From: Williamsia muralis
Lineage (GTDB): Bacteria > Actinomycetota > Actinomycetes > Mycobacteriales > Mycobacteriaceae
Assembly: GCF_002735905.1 (NCBI RefSeq)
Contig: NZ_PEBD01000004.1
Span: 558,001-622,000 of the forward strand
Reading direction: 5' to 3'
Length of the DNA stretch: 64,000 nucleotides
Shown piece after piece: positions 1-9,023 of the stretch. Under the pieces are notes generated by a model. The model ran no database searches. It saw nothing but the letters and a program-made list of their open reading frames with translations, and had not been told where the DNA came from. Both the position numbers and the translations under genes were made by a program. The stretch's first letter is position 1. Every line of letters starts with the position of its first letter.

Positions 1-514
1 TGCCCGAGAACTCGTCGGGGCTGCGCACGTCGACCAGGTTCTTGCTGCCGATGGCGTTGATGACCTCGTCGCGGAATGCGCGGATGCTCGTGTCCGGCGC
101 GGATGCGGTGTACGTGGTTGCCGGGCGGGTCACCTCGTCGGTCGACAGTGGACGGCCGTCGAGCTCCCACTTCTTGCGGCCGCCGTCGATGAGCTTGACG
201 TCCTTGTGGCCGTAGAGCTTGAAGTACCAGTAGGCATAGGCAGCGAACCAGTTGTTGTTGCCGCCGTAGAGAACAACGGTGTCGTCGTTGGAGACGCCCT
301 TGGCCGACAACAACTCCGAGAACTGCTCCTGGTTCAGGAAGTCGCGGCGAACGCCGTCCTGCAGGTCTTTGCGCCAGTCGAGGCGGATGGCGCCTTCGAT
401 GTGTCCGCCTTCGTAGGCGGTGGTGTCCTCGTCGACCTCGATGAAGACGGTCTTGTCTGCTTTCAGGTTCTGCTCAGCCCAGTCGGCGCTGACCAGGACG
501 TCGGAGCGAGCCAT
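1..514 (-). CDS. cysA: Thiosulfate sulfurtransferase CysA (rhodanese), N-terminal part
   Basis: Two-domain rhodanese that transfers sulfane sulfur from thiosulfate to an acceptor such as cyanide or a thiol, in the cytoplasm. About 171 residues are visible and the gene runs off the left edge. The N-terminus (MARSDVLVSADWAEQN), the stretch LYGGNNNWFAAYAYWYFKLY and the later LVDVRSPDEFSG closely resemble M. tuberculosis CysA2. The visible part covers the inactive first domain and the start of the second; the active-site cysteine lies outside the window. The ATG at 514 follows AAAGGA at a good distance. The M. tuberculosis neighbour thiX (thioredoxin-like) is absent, so cysA directly follows the cysteine-rich leader ORF at 699-785, which probably controls it. 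Confidence 0.93.
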   Translation of the reverse strand, partial: MARSDVLVSADWAEQNLKADKTVFIEVDEDTTAYEGGHIEGAIRLDWRKDLQDGVRRDFLNQEQFSELLSAKGVSNDDTVVLYGGNNNWFAAYAYWYFKLYGHKDVKLIDGGRKKWELDGRPLSTDEVTRPATTYTASAPDTSIRAFRDEVINAIGSKNLVDVRSPDEFSG

Positions 515-698
515 GGTTTTCCTTTCGTGGTGGATGCGGCATCGAGAAGCGATCCGCAGTAGATACAACTGTGGTGGTGCTTGGAGGATGAAGCTCGGGA
601 GGTGGTGCTGGGGGCGTGATGAATCGCTGGAGCGAAGAACGCGAACCAGGGGCACGCCGGACGTGCGGGACGCGGAAGATCTCGGAACGGCCCGCCGG

Positions 699-785
699 TT
701 ACCGGCTCAGACAGCAACAATTGGCGATACGACAGAAGTCGATCGCCCGACGGCGGGTGAGCATCAACTCACAGCCCAGTTGCAT
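699..785 (-). CDS. Cysteine-rich leaderless leader peptide upstream of cysA
   Basis: A 28-codon ORF that starts MQLGCELMLTRRR and ends NCCCLSR-stop, with a run of three cysteine codons just before the stop. A TAAGCT -10 box (793-798) lies exactly 7 nt before the ATG, as expected for a leaderless mRNA. Mycobacteria have leaderless poly-cysteine short ORFs (Ms5788A type) upstream of cysA2-type operons that act as cysteine-responsive attenuators; position, start and Cys tract all match that description. A short inverted repeat (694-706) spans the stop codon. Inference: when cysteinyl-tRNA is scarce, stalling at the Cys codons exposes the cysA ribosome site. A second in-frame ATG at 764 is possible, but the promoter spacing favours 785. 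Confidence 0.8.
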   Translation of the reverse strand: MQLGCELMLTRRRAIDFCRIANCCCLSR

Positions 786-792
786 GGCCGAC

Positions 793-798
793 AGCTTA
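793..798 (-). promoter_or_regulatory. -10 box of leaderless leader-peptide/cysA transcript
   Basis: TAAGCT on the minus strand, followed by 7 nt and the ATG at 785. The first three bases of the box are also the stop codon TAA of lmeA, so promoter and upstream gene end are fused. Confidence 0.65.
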
Positions 799-1632
799 CC
801 GCAGCGTGCGACCACCCCGAGATGGCCCTTGCCAGAAGTCCCGGGCGGTTGCGACCAACGGCGCGGGCTCGGCCTCGAGCACCACATCGCTGCCCTGTGA
901 GGCCGCCTTCACTGCCGGCATCGACCACGGAAGTGGCAGTACCGGCAGCGTCTTGGTGAACTGGGCGAGCACCATCGGCTCGGCCCCGGACGGAACGTCG
1001 GACTTCACGTGCTCGGCGGGACCGGAGTAGAGGTTGCGGGCATCGATGTGAAGAGCACCGCCACGTACGGACAGATCAACCGCGACGCTCACCTTTTCGC
1101 GACGTTGCGCGGAACTGTGACGGGAATTACGTGGATCGCTCACATTGACCGTCCCGGTCATGATGACGCCGTTGCTGGTCGAGAGGATCCCGTCGCCCGG
1201 ACCACCACCGCCGGCCTTGTCTTCGGGCGCCGGCGTGGTGACGGTGAGGTCGACGATGCCGAGGAACCGGCCGAGGTTGACCGAGTCGATCTTCAGGGAC
1301 GCGGTGGCCTTGTCCGCGGTCAGTTCCGTGTTCTGTCCGATGACCCATTCGCCGTCTGCTCGGCGCACGTCGGACAGCTTCGACCGCAGGTCGCCCCGGC
1401 GCCCATCGCCCAGGTCAGCGCCCCGCGCAGTGATGCCGATCTGGTCGTACGTGTCGCCGGTGGCCTGGTCGACGAAGGGAAAGCCGGAGATGGTGATCTC
1501 GGGATCGAACTCCAGGTCGGAAGCCTCCCGCAACGCGGTGGAATAGCGGTACTCTGCGTAGGCCGCGGATGCGAAATCGGCGATCGTGGCGACCAAGAGG
1601 GTGATGAGCACACCGACTGCCAGCTTGCGCAA
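796..1632 (-). CDS. lmeA: LmeA-like phospholipid-binding protein (DUF2993)
   Basis: 278-residue secreted or membrane-anchored protein with an N-terminal hydrophobic segment (about residues 4-25) followed by a DUF2993-type body with phrases such as EITISGFPFVDQ. In mycobacteria LmeA (Rv0817c/MSMEG_5785) is a periplasmic phospholipid-binding protein needed for normal lipomannan/lipoarabinomannan chain elongation. The position beside a GlnR-like gene and cysA is the same as in M. tuberculosis, which supports orthology. The start is a TTG at 1632 preceded by GAGGGGAA. The 3' end doubles as the leader-peptide promoter. Confidence 0.82.
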   Translation of the reverse strand: MRKLAVGVLITLLVATIADFASAAYAEYRYSTALREASDLEFDPEITISGFPFVDQATGDTYDQIGITARGADLGDGRRGDLRSKLSDVRRADGEWVIGQNTELTADKATASLKIDSVNLGRFLGIVDLTVTTPAPEDKAGGGGPGDGILSTSNGVIMTGTVNVSDPRNSRHSSAQRREKVSVAVDLSVRGGALHIDARNLYSGPAEHVKSDVPSGAEPMVLAQFTKTLPVLPLPWSMPAVKAASQGSDVVLEAEPAPLVATARDFWQGPSRGGRTLR

Positions 1633-1648
1633 CGATTCCCCTCTGTGA

Positions 1649-1663
1649 ATGGACTCAGTCCAT
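1649..1663. promoter_or_regulatory. Short palindrome upstream of lmeA
   Basis: Inverted repeat ATGGACT-C-AGTCCAT, 17 nt before the lmeA start in the divergent lmeA/glnR spacer. It may be an operator or a 5'-UTR hairpin; no known regulator motif is recognised. Confidence 0.35.
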
Positions 1664-1810
1664 CCGGCGACGCGGCCGGCGACCGCCGGTGAAGACTCCC
1701 GCTGGCGACTTGTTAACGGGTAGCGACCGATATGACGCTATTCTGTCATCTATCTCGCACACGTTGGTAAGACAGCGTACATATACGAATAATCGAGATC
1801 GGAGTGGTTT

Positions 1811-2596
1811 GTGGATCTCTTGTTACTGACAGCCGATCCCACCCCTGAGTCTGTATTGCCGTCGTTGTCACTGCTGGCTCATACCGTTCGAGTGGCGCCC
1901 ACCGAGGTGTCCTCATTGATGGAAGCCGGAAACGCAGATGTAGCCATCGTTGATGCGCGTTCTGACCTTGCCGCCGCGCGCGGCCTGTGCCGACTGCTCG
2001 GGAGTACGGGTTCATCGGTCCCTGTGGTCGCGGTGCTGACCGAGGGCGGCCTGGTGGCCGTGAACTCCGAATGGGGCCTCGACGACTTCCTGTTACCCGA
2101 CACCGGTCCCGCCGAACTCGATGCGCGCTTGCGTCTTCTGGTCGTGCGCACCCGAGGTGTCACCGCCGAGGAGGCCAGTGGAAAGGTCACCCTCGGTGAC
2201 CTGGTGATCGACGAGGGCACCTACACGGCACGGCTACGTGGACGCCCCCTCGACCTGACCTACAAGGAGTTCGAACTCCTGAAGTATCTCGCGCAGAACG
2301 CCGGTCGCGTCTTCACCCGGGCTCAACTGCTCCAAGAGGTGTGGGGATACGACTTCTTCGGCGGCACCCGCACGGTCGACGTGCACGTCCGGCGCCTTCG
2401 CGCCAAACTCGGCAGCGAGTACGAGTCGTTGATCGGTACCGTCCGGAACGTCGGCTACAAGGCAGTGCGTCCCAGCCGGGGCGGTCGCGGCGGCGGCGAG
2501 ACCTCCACCGACAACGGAGATCTCGACGATCTGGGTGGATCGGACGAGGTCGAGTTCCCGGACCCGGAACTGAGTTCGAGCGCCAATGGGGGCTGA
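1811..2596 (+). CDS. glnR: GlnR-like winged-helix transcriptional regulator
   Basis: OmpR/PhoB-type regulator of 261 residues. Residues 1-105 form an atypical receiver-like domain, starting [10 protein letters not shown] and carrying the single acidic site in IVDAR. Residues about 125-220 are the winged helix ([20 protein letters not shown], then [20 protein letters not shown]). It resembles Rv0818 closely. Actinobacterial GlnR proteins control nitrogen assimilation and usually lack a complete phosphorylation pocket, consistent with what is seen here. The start is GTG at 1811 with GGAG at 1801-1804. The 3' end overlaps mshD by 11 bp. No histidine kinase is adjacent. Confidence 0.85.
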   Translation: MDLLLLTADPTPESVLPSLSLLAHTVRVAPTEVSSLMEAGNADVAIVDARSDLAAARGLCRLLGSTGSSVPVVAVLTEGGLVAVNSEWGLDDFLLPDTGPAELDARLRLLVVRTRGVTAEEASGKVTLGDLVIDEGTYTARLRGRPLDLTYKEFELLKYLAQNAGRVFTRAQLLQEVWGYDFFGGTRTVDVHVRRLRAKLGSEYESLIGTVRNVGYKAVRPSRGGRGGGETSTDNGDLDDLGGSDEVEFPDPELSSSANGG

Positions 2597-3452
2597 CGCC
2601 GGGCCCGTCCACGAACTCTTGACTGCCGCCGCCTGCACTGACGGTGTCGCGCCGATGGGCGAGCAGGCGGTGGCCGTCATCGGCCGCGAGGGCGTCAAGG
2701 AGTTCACCGTCTCGTCCGGCGACACCGTTGTCGGGTATGCGAACGTCACCCCTGCCCGAGAGGGCGAACCGGCGATGATCGAGCTGGCGGTGCACCCCGA
2801 ACACCGCCGACGCGGTCACGGGAAACGGCTGCTGACAACAACTCTCGAGCACGTGCCCGACAACCGTCGGGTGTGGGCGCATGGGAATCTGCCTGCCGCG
2901 CAGGCGCTGGCGGCTTCACTGGGACTCACTGCCCGGCGCGAGCTGCTGCAGTTGCGACGGCCTCTGGCCGGGGCCGAACTCCCGTCGCTCACCGTGCCCG
3001 ACGACCTCGTTCTGCGAACGTACGCGGGGCCGTCGGACGACGCGGAGATCTTGCGGGTCAACAACGTGGCCTTTGAGTGGCATCCGGAGCAGGGCGGTTG
3101 GAGCGACGACGAGATCACCGCGCGTACGGGCGCCGAGTGGTTCGACCCCGCAGGGTTGTTCCTCGTGTTCGATGCGTCTGATCCTCACACCTTGCTGGGC
3201 TTCCACTGGACAAAAGTGCACCCTCCCGAGGGCGACACCCCCGCACTGGGTGAGGTGTACATCGTCGGTGTCGACGCCACCGCCCAGGGGCGAGGTCTGG
3301 GGCGACTGCTCACCCTGGCCGGCCTGCACCATCTCCAGCAGCGTGGCCTCGCGGAGGTCGAACTCTACGTCGAGGGCGACAACAAGGCTGCGCTCAACAC
3401 CTACGCCAAGCTCGGGTTCACCCGGTACGCGATCGATGTCGCGTACGGCTGA
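2586..3452 (+). CDS. mshD: Mycothiol synthase MshD (tandem GNAT acetyltransferase)
   Basis: 288-residue enzyme for the last step of mycothiol biosynthesis, acetylating the cysteine amine of Cys-GlcN-Ins with acetyl-CoA. It contains two GNAT domains: the first has the CoA loop region [14 protein letters not shown], and the active C-terminal one has [19 protein letters not shown] and ends near [12 protein letters not shown]. Length and order match the family. The ATG at 2586 lies inside the end of the glnR-like gene, so the two are likely translationally coupled, as in M. tuberculosis (Rv0818-Rv0819). Confidence 0.92.
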   Translation: MGADAGPVHELLTAAACTDGVAPMGEQAVAVIGREGVKEFTVSSGDTVVGYANVTPAREGEPAMIELAVHPEHRRRGHGKRLLTTTLEHVPDNRRVWAHGNLPAAQALAASLGLTARRELLQLRRPLAGAELPSLTVPDDLVLRTYAGPSDDAEILRVNNVAFEWHPEQGGWSDDEITARTGAEWFDPAGLFLVFDASDPHTLLGFHWTKVHPPEGDTPALGEVYIVGVDATAQGRGLGRLLTLAGLHHLQQRGLAEVELYVEGDNKAALNTYAKLGFTRYAIDVAYG

Positions 3453-3504
3453 GTGACGACCCCGGGCGTCGGCCCGGCGCAATGTCCGATTCGTCACCAT
3501 GGCT

Positions 3505-3526
3505 GTTCACCTCTCGTTCACCTCTC
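3505..3526 (+). promoter_or_regulatory. PHO box upstream of pstS (two perfect 11-bp units)
   Basis: GTTCACCTCTC occurs twice head to tail (3505-3515 and 3516-3526). Direct 11-bp units beginning GTTCA are the established binding pattern of PhoP/RegX3-type response regulators of phosphate starvation. A plausible -10 box TAGCTT (3554-3559) lies 28 bp downstream, leaving a 5' UTR of about 100 nt before pstS. Confidence 0.85.
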
Positions 3527-3665
3527 CAGGGGTATCGCTTCACTCTCGCTCTGTAGCTTCCAAACCGCAGCAGGACGCGATGCGCTACGGCGTCGTGGCT
3601 GCCTGTGAATCATTGCGACCTGTGTCGAGCAGACTGCCGATGCACCAATCGAAGGACTTCTTCAG

Positions 3666-4772
3666 GTGAACTTGAAAAACAGTGGAGCAATCCTGGGCGT
3701 GTTTGCTGCCTCAACGCTGCTGATCTCGGCGTGTGGAAACTCCGCATCAGACTCCGACACGGCCAAGAAGGTCGAAGGCGTCACGTGTGAAGGCCAGGCG
3801 AATCTGAAGGCCAGTGGATCAAGCGCACAGGCCAACGCCATGACCCTGTTCGCCAACTCCTACGCCACCACGTGCGAGGGCAAGACCATCGACTACAACT
3901 CCAACGGCTCCGGCGCCGGCGTCAAGGAGTTCACCGGCGGCCTCACCAACTTCGGTGGCAGCGACTCGCCGCTGAAGGAAGACGAGGCCACCGCCGCGGC
4001 GACCACCTGCGGGTCCGAGGCATGGAACCTTCCCCTCGTCTTCGGCCCTATCGCCGTCACCTACAACCTCGACGGCGTCGACGCGGTCAACCTGTCGGGC
4101 CCCACCCTCGGCAAGATCTTCAACGGCACCATCAAGAAGTGGAACGACCCGGCCATCGCCGCCGAGAACTCAGGCGTGTCCCTGCCCGACCAGGACATCA
4201 TCGTGATCTTCCGCTCGGACGAGTCCGGCACCACCGACAACTTCCAGAAGTACCTGGAAGCCGCATCGGACGGCACCTGGACCCAGGGTGCGGGCAAGTC
4301 GTTCGCCGGCGGTGTCGGTGAGGGCGCGAAGGGCAACGAGGGCACCTCGGCCGCCATCAAGAACTCGCCCGGATCGATTACCTACAACGAGTGGTCCTAC
4401 GCCACCAACCAGGGCCTGAGCATCGCCAACATCATCACCTCGGCCGGTCCTGAGGCTGTGCCGCTCTCGGTCGAGACCGTGGGCAAGACCATCGACGGAG
4501 CCACGCTGAAGAACCCGGGCTCGAACAACCTGGTCCTCGACACCTCGAGCTTCTACAAGCCGTCCGTCGCAGGTGCCTACCCGATCGTGCTTGCCACCTA
4601 CGAAATCGTTTGCAGCAACTACTCGGACGATGCCACCGGCCAGGCCGTGAAGTCGTTCCTCAAGGTCGCCGCGAGCACCGACGTGCAGAGCTCACTCGAG
4701 GCCGAGGGATACATCCCGATCCCCGAGGGCTTCAGCACTCAACTGAACACAGCCATCGATTCCATTCAGTGA
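3666..4772 (+). CDS. pstS: Phosphate ABC transporter substrate-binding lipoprotein PstS
   Basis: High-affinity phosphate-binding protein, anchored to the outer face of the membrane. 368 residues with a lipoprotein signal peptide: hydrophobic residues 8-20 and lipobox LISAC with Cys23. Typical PstS phosphate-contact segments are present (GSGAGVKEF, RSDESGTTDNF and NEGTSAAIKN). The GTG start at 3666 follows AGG. First gene of the pstSCAB operon, downstream of a clear PHO box, so phosphate-starvation induction is expected. Confidence 0.95.
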   Translation: MNLKNSGAILGVFAASTLLISACGNSASDSDTAKKVEGVTCEGQANLKASGSSAQANAMTLFANSYATTCEGKTIDYNSNGSGAGVKEFTGGLTNFGGSDSPLKEDEATAAATTCGSEAWNLPLVFGPIAVTYNLDGVDAVNLSGPTLGKIFNGTIKKWNDPAIAAENSGVSLPDQDIIVIFRSDESGTTDNFQKYLEAASDGTWTQGAGKSFAGGVGEGAKGNEGTSAAIKNSPGSITYNEWSYATNQGLSIANIITSAGPEAVPLSVETVGKTIDGATLKNPGSNNLVLDTSSFYKPSVAGAYPIVLATYEIVCSNYSDDATGQAVKSFLKVAASTDVQSSLEAEGYIPIPEGFSTQLNTAIDSIQ

Positions 4773-4805
4773 CTGATCTCTCTCATAAGTTAGGGCAGGA
4801 AAGCG

Positions 4806-5837
4806 ATGACGGTGCATGACGCGGTCGGGCAATCTGACAAAGTAGGCGCGGTGAGCCCAAGCGCATCAGCTCCCGAGCCTTCGGACAGTCAATCGGATCT
4901 GAAGTCGAACTCCCGACAAAATCGGAGTCGGTTCTACGATCAGGCGTTCAAGGTGCTGGCTCTGACAGCCGGTGGCTTCGTCTGCCTGGTGATCCTGTTG
5001 ATCGCACTGAACCTACTCTTCGAGGCCATCCCCTCATTGAGAGTGGACAACGTCAACTTCCTGACGAGTTCGGTGTGGGACACCACCAACGCCCTGAACC
5101 TCCGGTTCGGAATCCTCGACCTGCTCAAGGTCACGGTTCTGAGCTCGGTGTTCGCACTGGCGTTGGCGGTGCCCATCGCGATCGGTATCGCGACATTCCT
5201 CGTGTCGTATGCACCGGCGCGGTTGTCCCGACCGCTCGGCGCCGTCGTCGACCTGCTTGCCGCAGTGCCGTCGATCATCTTCGGCCTGTGGGGCATGGCG
5301 GTTCTCGGACCCAAGCTCCAGCCGGTCGCCGACTTCCTCAACAGCAACCTCGGATGGTTCTTCCTCTTCGCCGACGGCAACGTCTCGAGTGGGACGATCT
5401 TCACCGCTGGAATCGTGCTGGCGATCATGATCCTTCCGATCATCACCTCGATCTCGCGTGAGGTGCTGCAGCAGACACCTGTGCTGCACAAGGAAGCGGC
5501 CCTGGCACTGGGCGCGACGAAGTGGGAGATGCTGCGGATGACCTCATTCCCCTACGCACGTAGTGGAATGATCGCGGCGTCGATGCTCGCGCTCGGTCGC
5601 GCACTGGGTGAGACGGTTGCCGTCCTCATCATCCTGCGGGCCGCGACATCGACGTCCGGGTTCAGCCTCTTCGATGGTGGATACACATTCGCCTCCAAGA
5701 TCGCCTCTGGCGCAGGCGAGTTCAACCAGCCCCTGCCGACCGGCGCGTACATCGCCGCAGGTTTGGTGCTGTTCTTGCTGACCTTCGTGGTCAATGCCAT
5801 CGCCCGGGTTCTCTCCGGCGGAAAGGTAAACGGATGA
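4806..5837 (+). CDS. pstC: Phosphate ABC transporter permease PstC
   Basis: 343-residue inner-membrane permease. An N-terminal cytoplasmic tail of about 45 polar residues is followed by a first membrane helix ([20 protein letters not shown]) and the BPD-type permease domain. The ATPase-contact EAA loop is [18 protein letters not shown]. The ATG at 4806 follows GGAAAG. It overlaps pstA by 4 bp (ATGA), indicating coupled translation. Pairs with PstA to form the channel. Confidence 0.95.
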   Translation: MTVHDAVGQSDKVGAVSPSASAPEPSDSQSDLKSNSRQNRSRFYDQAFKVLALTAGGFVCLVILLIALNLLFEAIPSLRVDNVNFLTSSVWDTTNALNLRFGILDLLKVTVLSSVFALALAVPIAIGIATFLVSYAPARLSRPLGAVVDLLAAVPSIIFGLWGMAVLGPKLQPVADFLNSNLGWFFLFADGNVSSGTIFTAGIVLAIMILPIITSISREVLQQTPVLHKEAALALGATKWEMLRMTSFPYARSGMIAASMLALGRALGETVAVLIILRAATSTSGFSLFDGGYTFASKIASGAGEFNQPLPTGAYIAAGLVLFLLTFVVNAIARVLSGGKVNG

Positions 5838-6748
5838 GCACCTCAACCATCGATGGCAGCAGCCCGGTCAAGGCCGGCAGTCTGTACAAGCCGGTCTCGC
5901 CCGCCCGGCGCCTGAAGAACCAGTCGGCCACGATCGTTTTCACCCTGTGCTTCCTGATCGCGATGATTCCCCTGGTGATGGTGCTCTTCACCGTCATCAG
6001 CAAGGGTTTCGAAGCGATCATCAAGCCGGAGTGGTGGTCGGGCGACCAGTTCCTGATCGGGCCGACGAGCTTCTCCGGCGGTGTCGGACACGCGATCCTG
6101 GGCACGATCCTCACGGCATTGATCGCCGCCGTGATCGCCGTACCGATCGGCATCATGGCCGCGATCATGTTGGTGGAGTATCCGAACAGCAAGCTGGTCA
6201 AGCCCACCTCGTTCATGGTGGACATCCTTGCCGGCGTCCCGTCGATCGTCGCGGCGCTGTTCATCTTCACCGTGTGGGTGACCACGTTCGGTCTGCCTCA
6301 GAGTGGCTTCGCGGTCAGCCTGGCACTTGTGCTGCTGATGCTCCCGGTGGTTGTTCGCTCCACCGAGGAGATGCTCAAGCTCGTCCCCGACGAGTTGCGT
6401 GAGGCCTCGTACGCGCTGGGCATCAGCAAGTCCAAGACCATCGTGAAAATTGTTGTCCCGACGGCGATGTCGGGAATCATCTCCGGAGTGTTCCTCGCCA
6501 CCGCGCGAATCATGGGTGAGACCGCCCCGGTGCTGATCCTGGTGGGCTACACCGCTTCGGTGAACTACGACCCGTTCCAGAACAACATGACGTCGCTGCC
6601 GTTGTTCATCTACAACCAGTTGGCAAACCCCAATCCCGCCGGGGAATACCGCGTCTGGGGTGCAGCGCTGACCCTGGTCATCGTGATCGCGCTGGCGAAT
6701 GCACTCGCGGCGCTGGCTTCTAAACTGCTCGCGCCGAAGACGAAATGA
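5834..6748 (+). CDS. pstA: Phosphate ABC transporter permease PstA
   Basis: 304-residue permease with six predicted membrane helices and the EAA loop [19 protein letters not shown]. It starts inside the pstC stop codon (ATGA) and ends 8 bp before pstB. It forms the phosphate channel with PstC. Confidence 0.95.
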   Translation: MSTSTIDGSSPVKAGSLYKPVSPARRLKNQSATIVFTLCFLIAMIPLVMVLFTVISKGFEAIIKPEWWSGDQFLIGPTSFSGGVGHAILGTILTALIAAVIAVPIGIMAAIMLVEYPNSKLVKPTSFMVDILAGVPSIVAALFIFTVWVTTFGLPQSGFAVSLALVLLMLPVVVRSTEEMLKLVPDELREASYALGISKSKTIVKIVVPTAMSGIISGVFLATARIMGETAPVLILVGYTASVNYDPFQNNMTSLPLFIYNQLANPNPAGEYRVWGAALTLVIVIALANALAALASKLLAPKTK

Positions 6749-6756
6749 GATAAGCA

Positions 6757-7533
6757 ATGGCAAAAAGACTCGACCTCAAAGATCTGAACATCTACTACAG
6801 CGCCTTTCACGCCGTCAAGGACGTGAGCCTGGAAGTGCCGCCCCGCTGCGTCACGGCGTTCATCGGCCCTTCCGGCTGCGGTAAGTCCACCGTGCTGCGC
6901 ACGCTCAACCGCATGCACGAGGTGACCCCCGGTGCTCGCGTCGAGGGCAAGGTCCTGCTCGACGGCGACGACATCTACGGCAAGGGCATCGACCCGGTGT
7001 CGGTCCGCTCCACGATCGGCATGGTGTTCCAGCGCCCCAATCCGTTCCCGACGATGTCGATCAAGGACAACGTGGTGGCCGGTCTGCGACTGCAGGGTGT
7101 GCGCGACAAGAAGGTGCTCGACGAGACCGCCGAGCGCAGCCTGCGCGGAGCGAACCTCTGGGAAGAGGTCAAGGACCGGCTGAACAAGCCCGGCGGTGGC
7201 CTCTCCGGTGGTCAGCAGCAGCGTCTGTGCATCGCGCGTGCGATCGCGGTGTCGCCTGACGTGCTCCTGATGGACGAGCCGTGTTCGGCACTCGACCCCA
7301 TCTCGACGCTCGCCATCGAGGACCTGATCACCGAACTCAAGAAGGACTACACGGTGGTGATCGTGACGCACAACATGCAGCAGGCTGCCCGCGTCAGCGA
7401 CCAGACCGCGTTCTTCAACCTGGCGGCTGTCGGCCAGCCCGGACAGCTGGTCGAGCTCAGTGACACCGAGACGATGTTCTCCAACCCGACGCAGAAGGCG
7501 ACGGAAGACTACATCTCCGGCCGTTTCGGCTGA
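6757..7533 (+). CDS. pstB: Phosphate ABC transporter ATPase PstB
   Basis: 258-residue ATPase that energises phosphate uptake. Walker [10 protein letters not shown], signature LSGGQQQR, Walker B VLLMDEP and the switch histidine in VIVTHNMQQ are all intact. It is the last gene of pstSCAB; a strong hairpin follows 20 bp after the stop. In M. tuberculosis the corresponding position holds phoT alone, so the full operon here is an expanded version of that locus. Confidence 0.95.
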   Translation: MAKRLDLKDLNIYYSAFHAVKDVSLEVPPRCVTAFIGPSGCGKSTVLRTLNRMHEVTPGARVEGKVLLDGDDIYGKGIDPVSVRSTIGMVFQRPNPFPTMSIKDNVVAGLRLQGVRDKKVLDETAERSLRGANLWEEVKDRLNKPGGGLSGGQQQRLCIARAIAVSPDVLLMDEPCSALDPISTLAIEDLITELKKDYTVVIVTHNMQQAARVSDQTAFFNLAAVGQPGQLVELSDTETMFSNPTQKATEDYISGRFG

Positions 7534-7553
7534 TCCTCGCAAGTACCTGAAGA

Positions 7554-7585
7554 AAACGGCCCCATGTCTGCGCATGGGGCCGTTT
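7554..7585 (+). terminator. Hairpin terminator after pstB
   Basis: Perfect 13-bp stem (AAACGGCCCCATG / CATGGGGCCGTTT) with loop TCTGCG, ending in TTT. It separates pstSCAB from the FHA/kinase pair only 11 bp downstream. Confidence 0.8.
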
Positions 7586-7595
7586 CCTTGCCAGA

Positions 7596-9023
7596 ATGGT
7601 CCCCGTGACGGCAAAACATCCGGTGAGTGTGCTGCCTGGTCGTGGCATCGTGCTCCGCCGCGGACCGTCGCTCCTGCTCATCGACGCCGATCCGATCCGG
7701 AGTAGCGCAACGCTCACAGATTTGGCGCATCTCGCCACCGAGCCGCTCGAACAGGCCGGCCGCGTCGACGGGTCGCGGCTTCGCTCGCTGACCAAGTGGT
7801 TGCTGGCCAACGAGGACAGCAGCCCGGACTTCGCGGTGGTCTCCACCGACCGGCACGGGGGTCTGGAGGTCTTCGTCTACGGTGCCGCGAGTGCGAGGGT
7901 GTACGTCACCGAGTTCGCCACGCCGGAGGTCATCAGGGGAGCAGACGCCGGGTTCCTGGTACAGCGCAGTTATCCGAGCAGTGTGTTCGCGGTGGCCCTG
8001 ACCATCGACGAAGACGATCCGCTGGGCGGTGGACCGATCGGGTCGGGTGGTCTGGCCCCGTCGGAGATCTTCTCGCTCGAAAAGGGTGCGGCACCCGGCG
8101 CCGGGGTTGTGTTGTGGCCATCGGCATCGCCTTCCACCGACAGCGCGGTATATGCCGTACCGGCAGCGACACCGATGACGTCGGCTGCCGACGAGCCCAC
8201 AGGTGCCCCGGTGGTGGTGAGTCCCGAACTCGTCGACACCGCGATGGCGGTAGCCGAAACGCCTTTGCTACCACCGGCTCTCTCGGTGAGGCTGGACGAC
8301 TTCGACAACTACACCGCAGCCGGACGGGCACCGTTGCCGATCGTCGGTGGCCGGCGCAGAGCTGCCTCGGTTCGGAGGGGAATCGCCGAGCCGACACTGG
8401 TCCCGCCGCGTGACGTGGTCGGACCGGCCGATGCCGCACTGGCATCGGCGCCGACCGATGTCGCGAATCGTCCTGTGCGTCCATCTGATCCGAAGGTCTC
8501 GGCGCGCGAACAGCAGGTGCAGATCCAGGGTCTGCTGTGCCAGAACGGTCACATCAACGACCCGCGGTCACCGGTCTGTACCCGATGCGGTATTCGGATC
8601 AACCGGATGACGGGGGCGATGGTGCAGGGGCCGCGACCGCCGTTGGGGCTACTCGTCATCGACGACGGCACCACCTATGTGGTGGCCGGTGACCTGATGA
8701 TCGGACGTGATCCCGAGCCGATGGTCGCAGCCAGGGGTGGTGTCGCAGGTACGGGTATCGGACCGCTTGATCCCATTCGCATCAACGACACCTCGGGGTC
8801 GATGTCGCGCGCGCATTGTGAACTGCGACTTGTGGATTGGGATGTCCGGGTGGTGGATGCCGGCTCGGTGAACGGGACGTATGTCCGGTTGCCGCGCGCG
8901 CCTGGCTGGATCACGTTGCGCCGGGGGCAGGAAGCGGTGTTGTATCCGGGTTCCGAACTGCGGGTGGGAAGCCGGTCGTTGCTGTTCGAGGCGCCGCACG
9001 GGAGGATCAGCGATGTTCGTTGA
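7596..9023 (+). CDS. FHA-domain protein with zinc-ribbon motif
   Basis: 475 residues with three parts. Residues 1-140 form an unassigned beta-rich region. After a long low-complexity linker comes a small zinc-ribbon-like motif (Cys315, His319, Cys328, Cys331). Residues about 365-435 form a forkhead-associated domain with GR at 370-371, SRAH at 404-407 and NGT at 426-428, the residues that read phosphothreonine. No signal peptide or membrane segment is seen, so it is probably cytosolic. The GTG at 7605 is an alternative start; neither site has a strong ribosome site. It overlaps the next kinase gene by 11 bp, so the kinase is the likely partner. The function in the phosphate locus is unknown. 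Confidence 0.8.
   Translation: MVPVTAKHPVSVLPGRGIVLRRGPSLLLIDADPIRSSATLTDLAHLATEPLEQAGRVDGSRLRSLTKWLLANEDSSPDFAVVSTDRHGGLEVFVYGAASARVYVTEFATPEVIRGADAGFLVQRSYPSSVFAVALTIDEDDPLGGGPIGSGGLAPSEIFSLEKGAAPGAGVVLWPSASPSTDSAVYAVPAATPMTSAADEPTGAPVVVSPELVDTAMAVAETPLLPPALSVRLDDFDNYTAAGRAPLPIVGGRRRAASVRRGIAEPTLVPPRDVVGPADAALASAPTDVANRPVRPSDPKVSAREQQVQIQGLLCQNGHINDPRSPVCTRCGIRINRMTGAMVQGPRPPLGLLVIDDGTTYVVAGDLMIGRDPEPMVAARGGVAGTGIGPLDPIRINDTSGSMSRAHCELRLVDWDVRVVDAGSVNGTYVRLPRAPGWITLRRGQEAVLYPGSELRVGSRSLLFEAPHGRISDVR

Noticed and set aside
5843-6763. 306-codon ORF antisense to pstA
   Set aside because: Shadow of the high-GC pstA frame; composition is His/Arg/Asp-rich with no recognisable domain.
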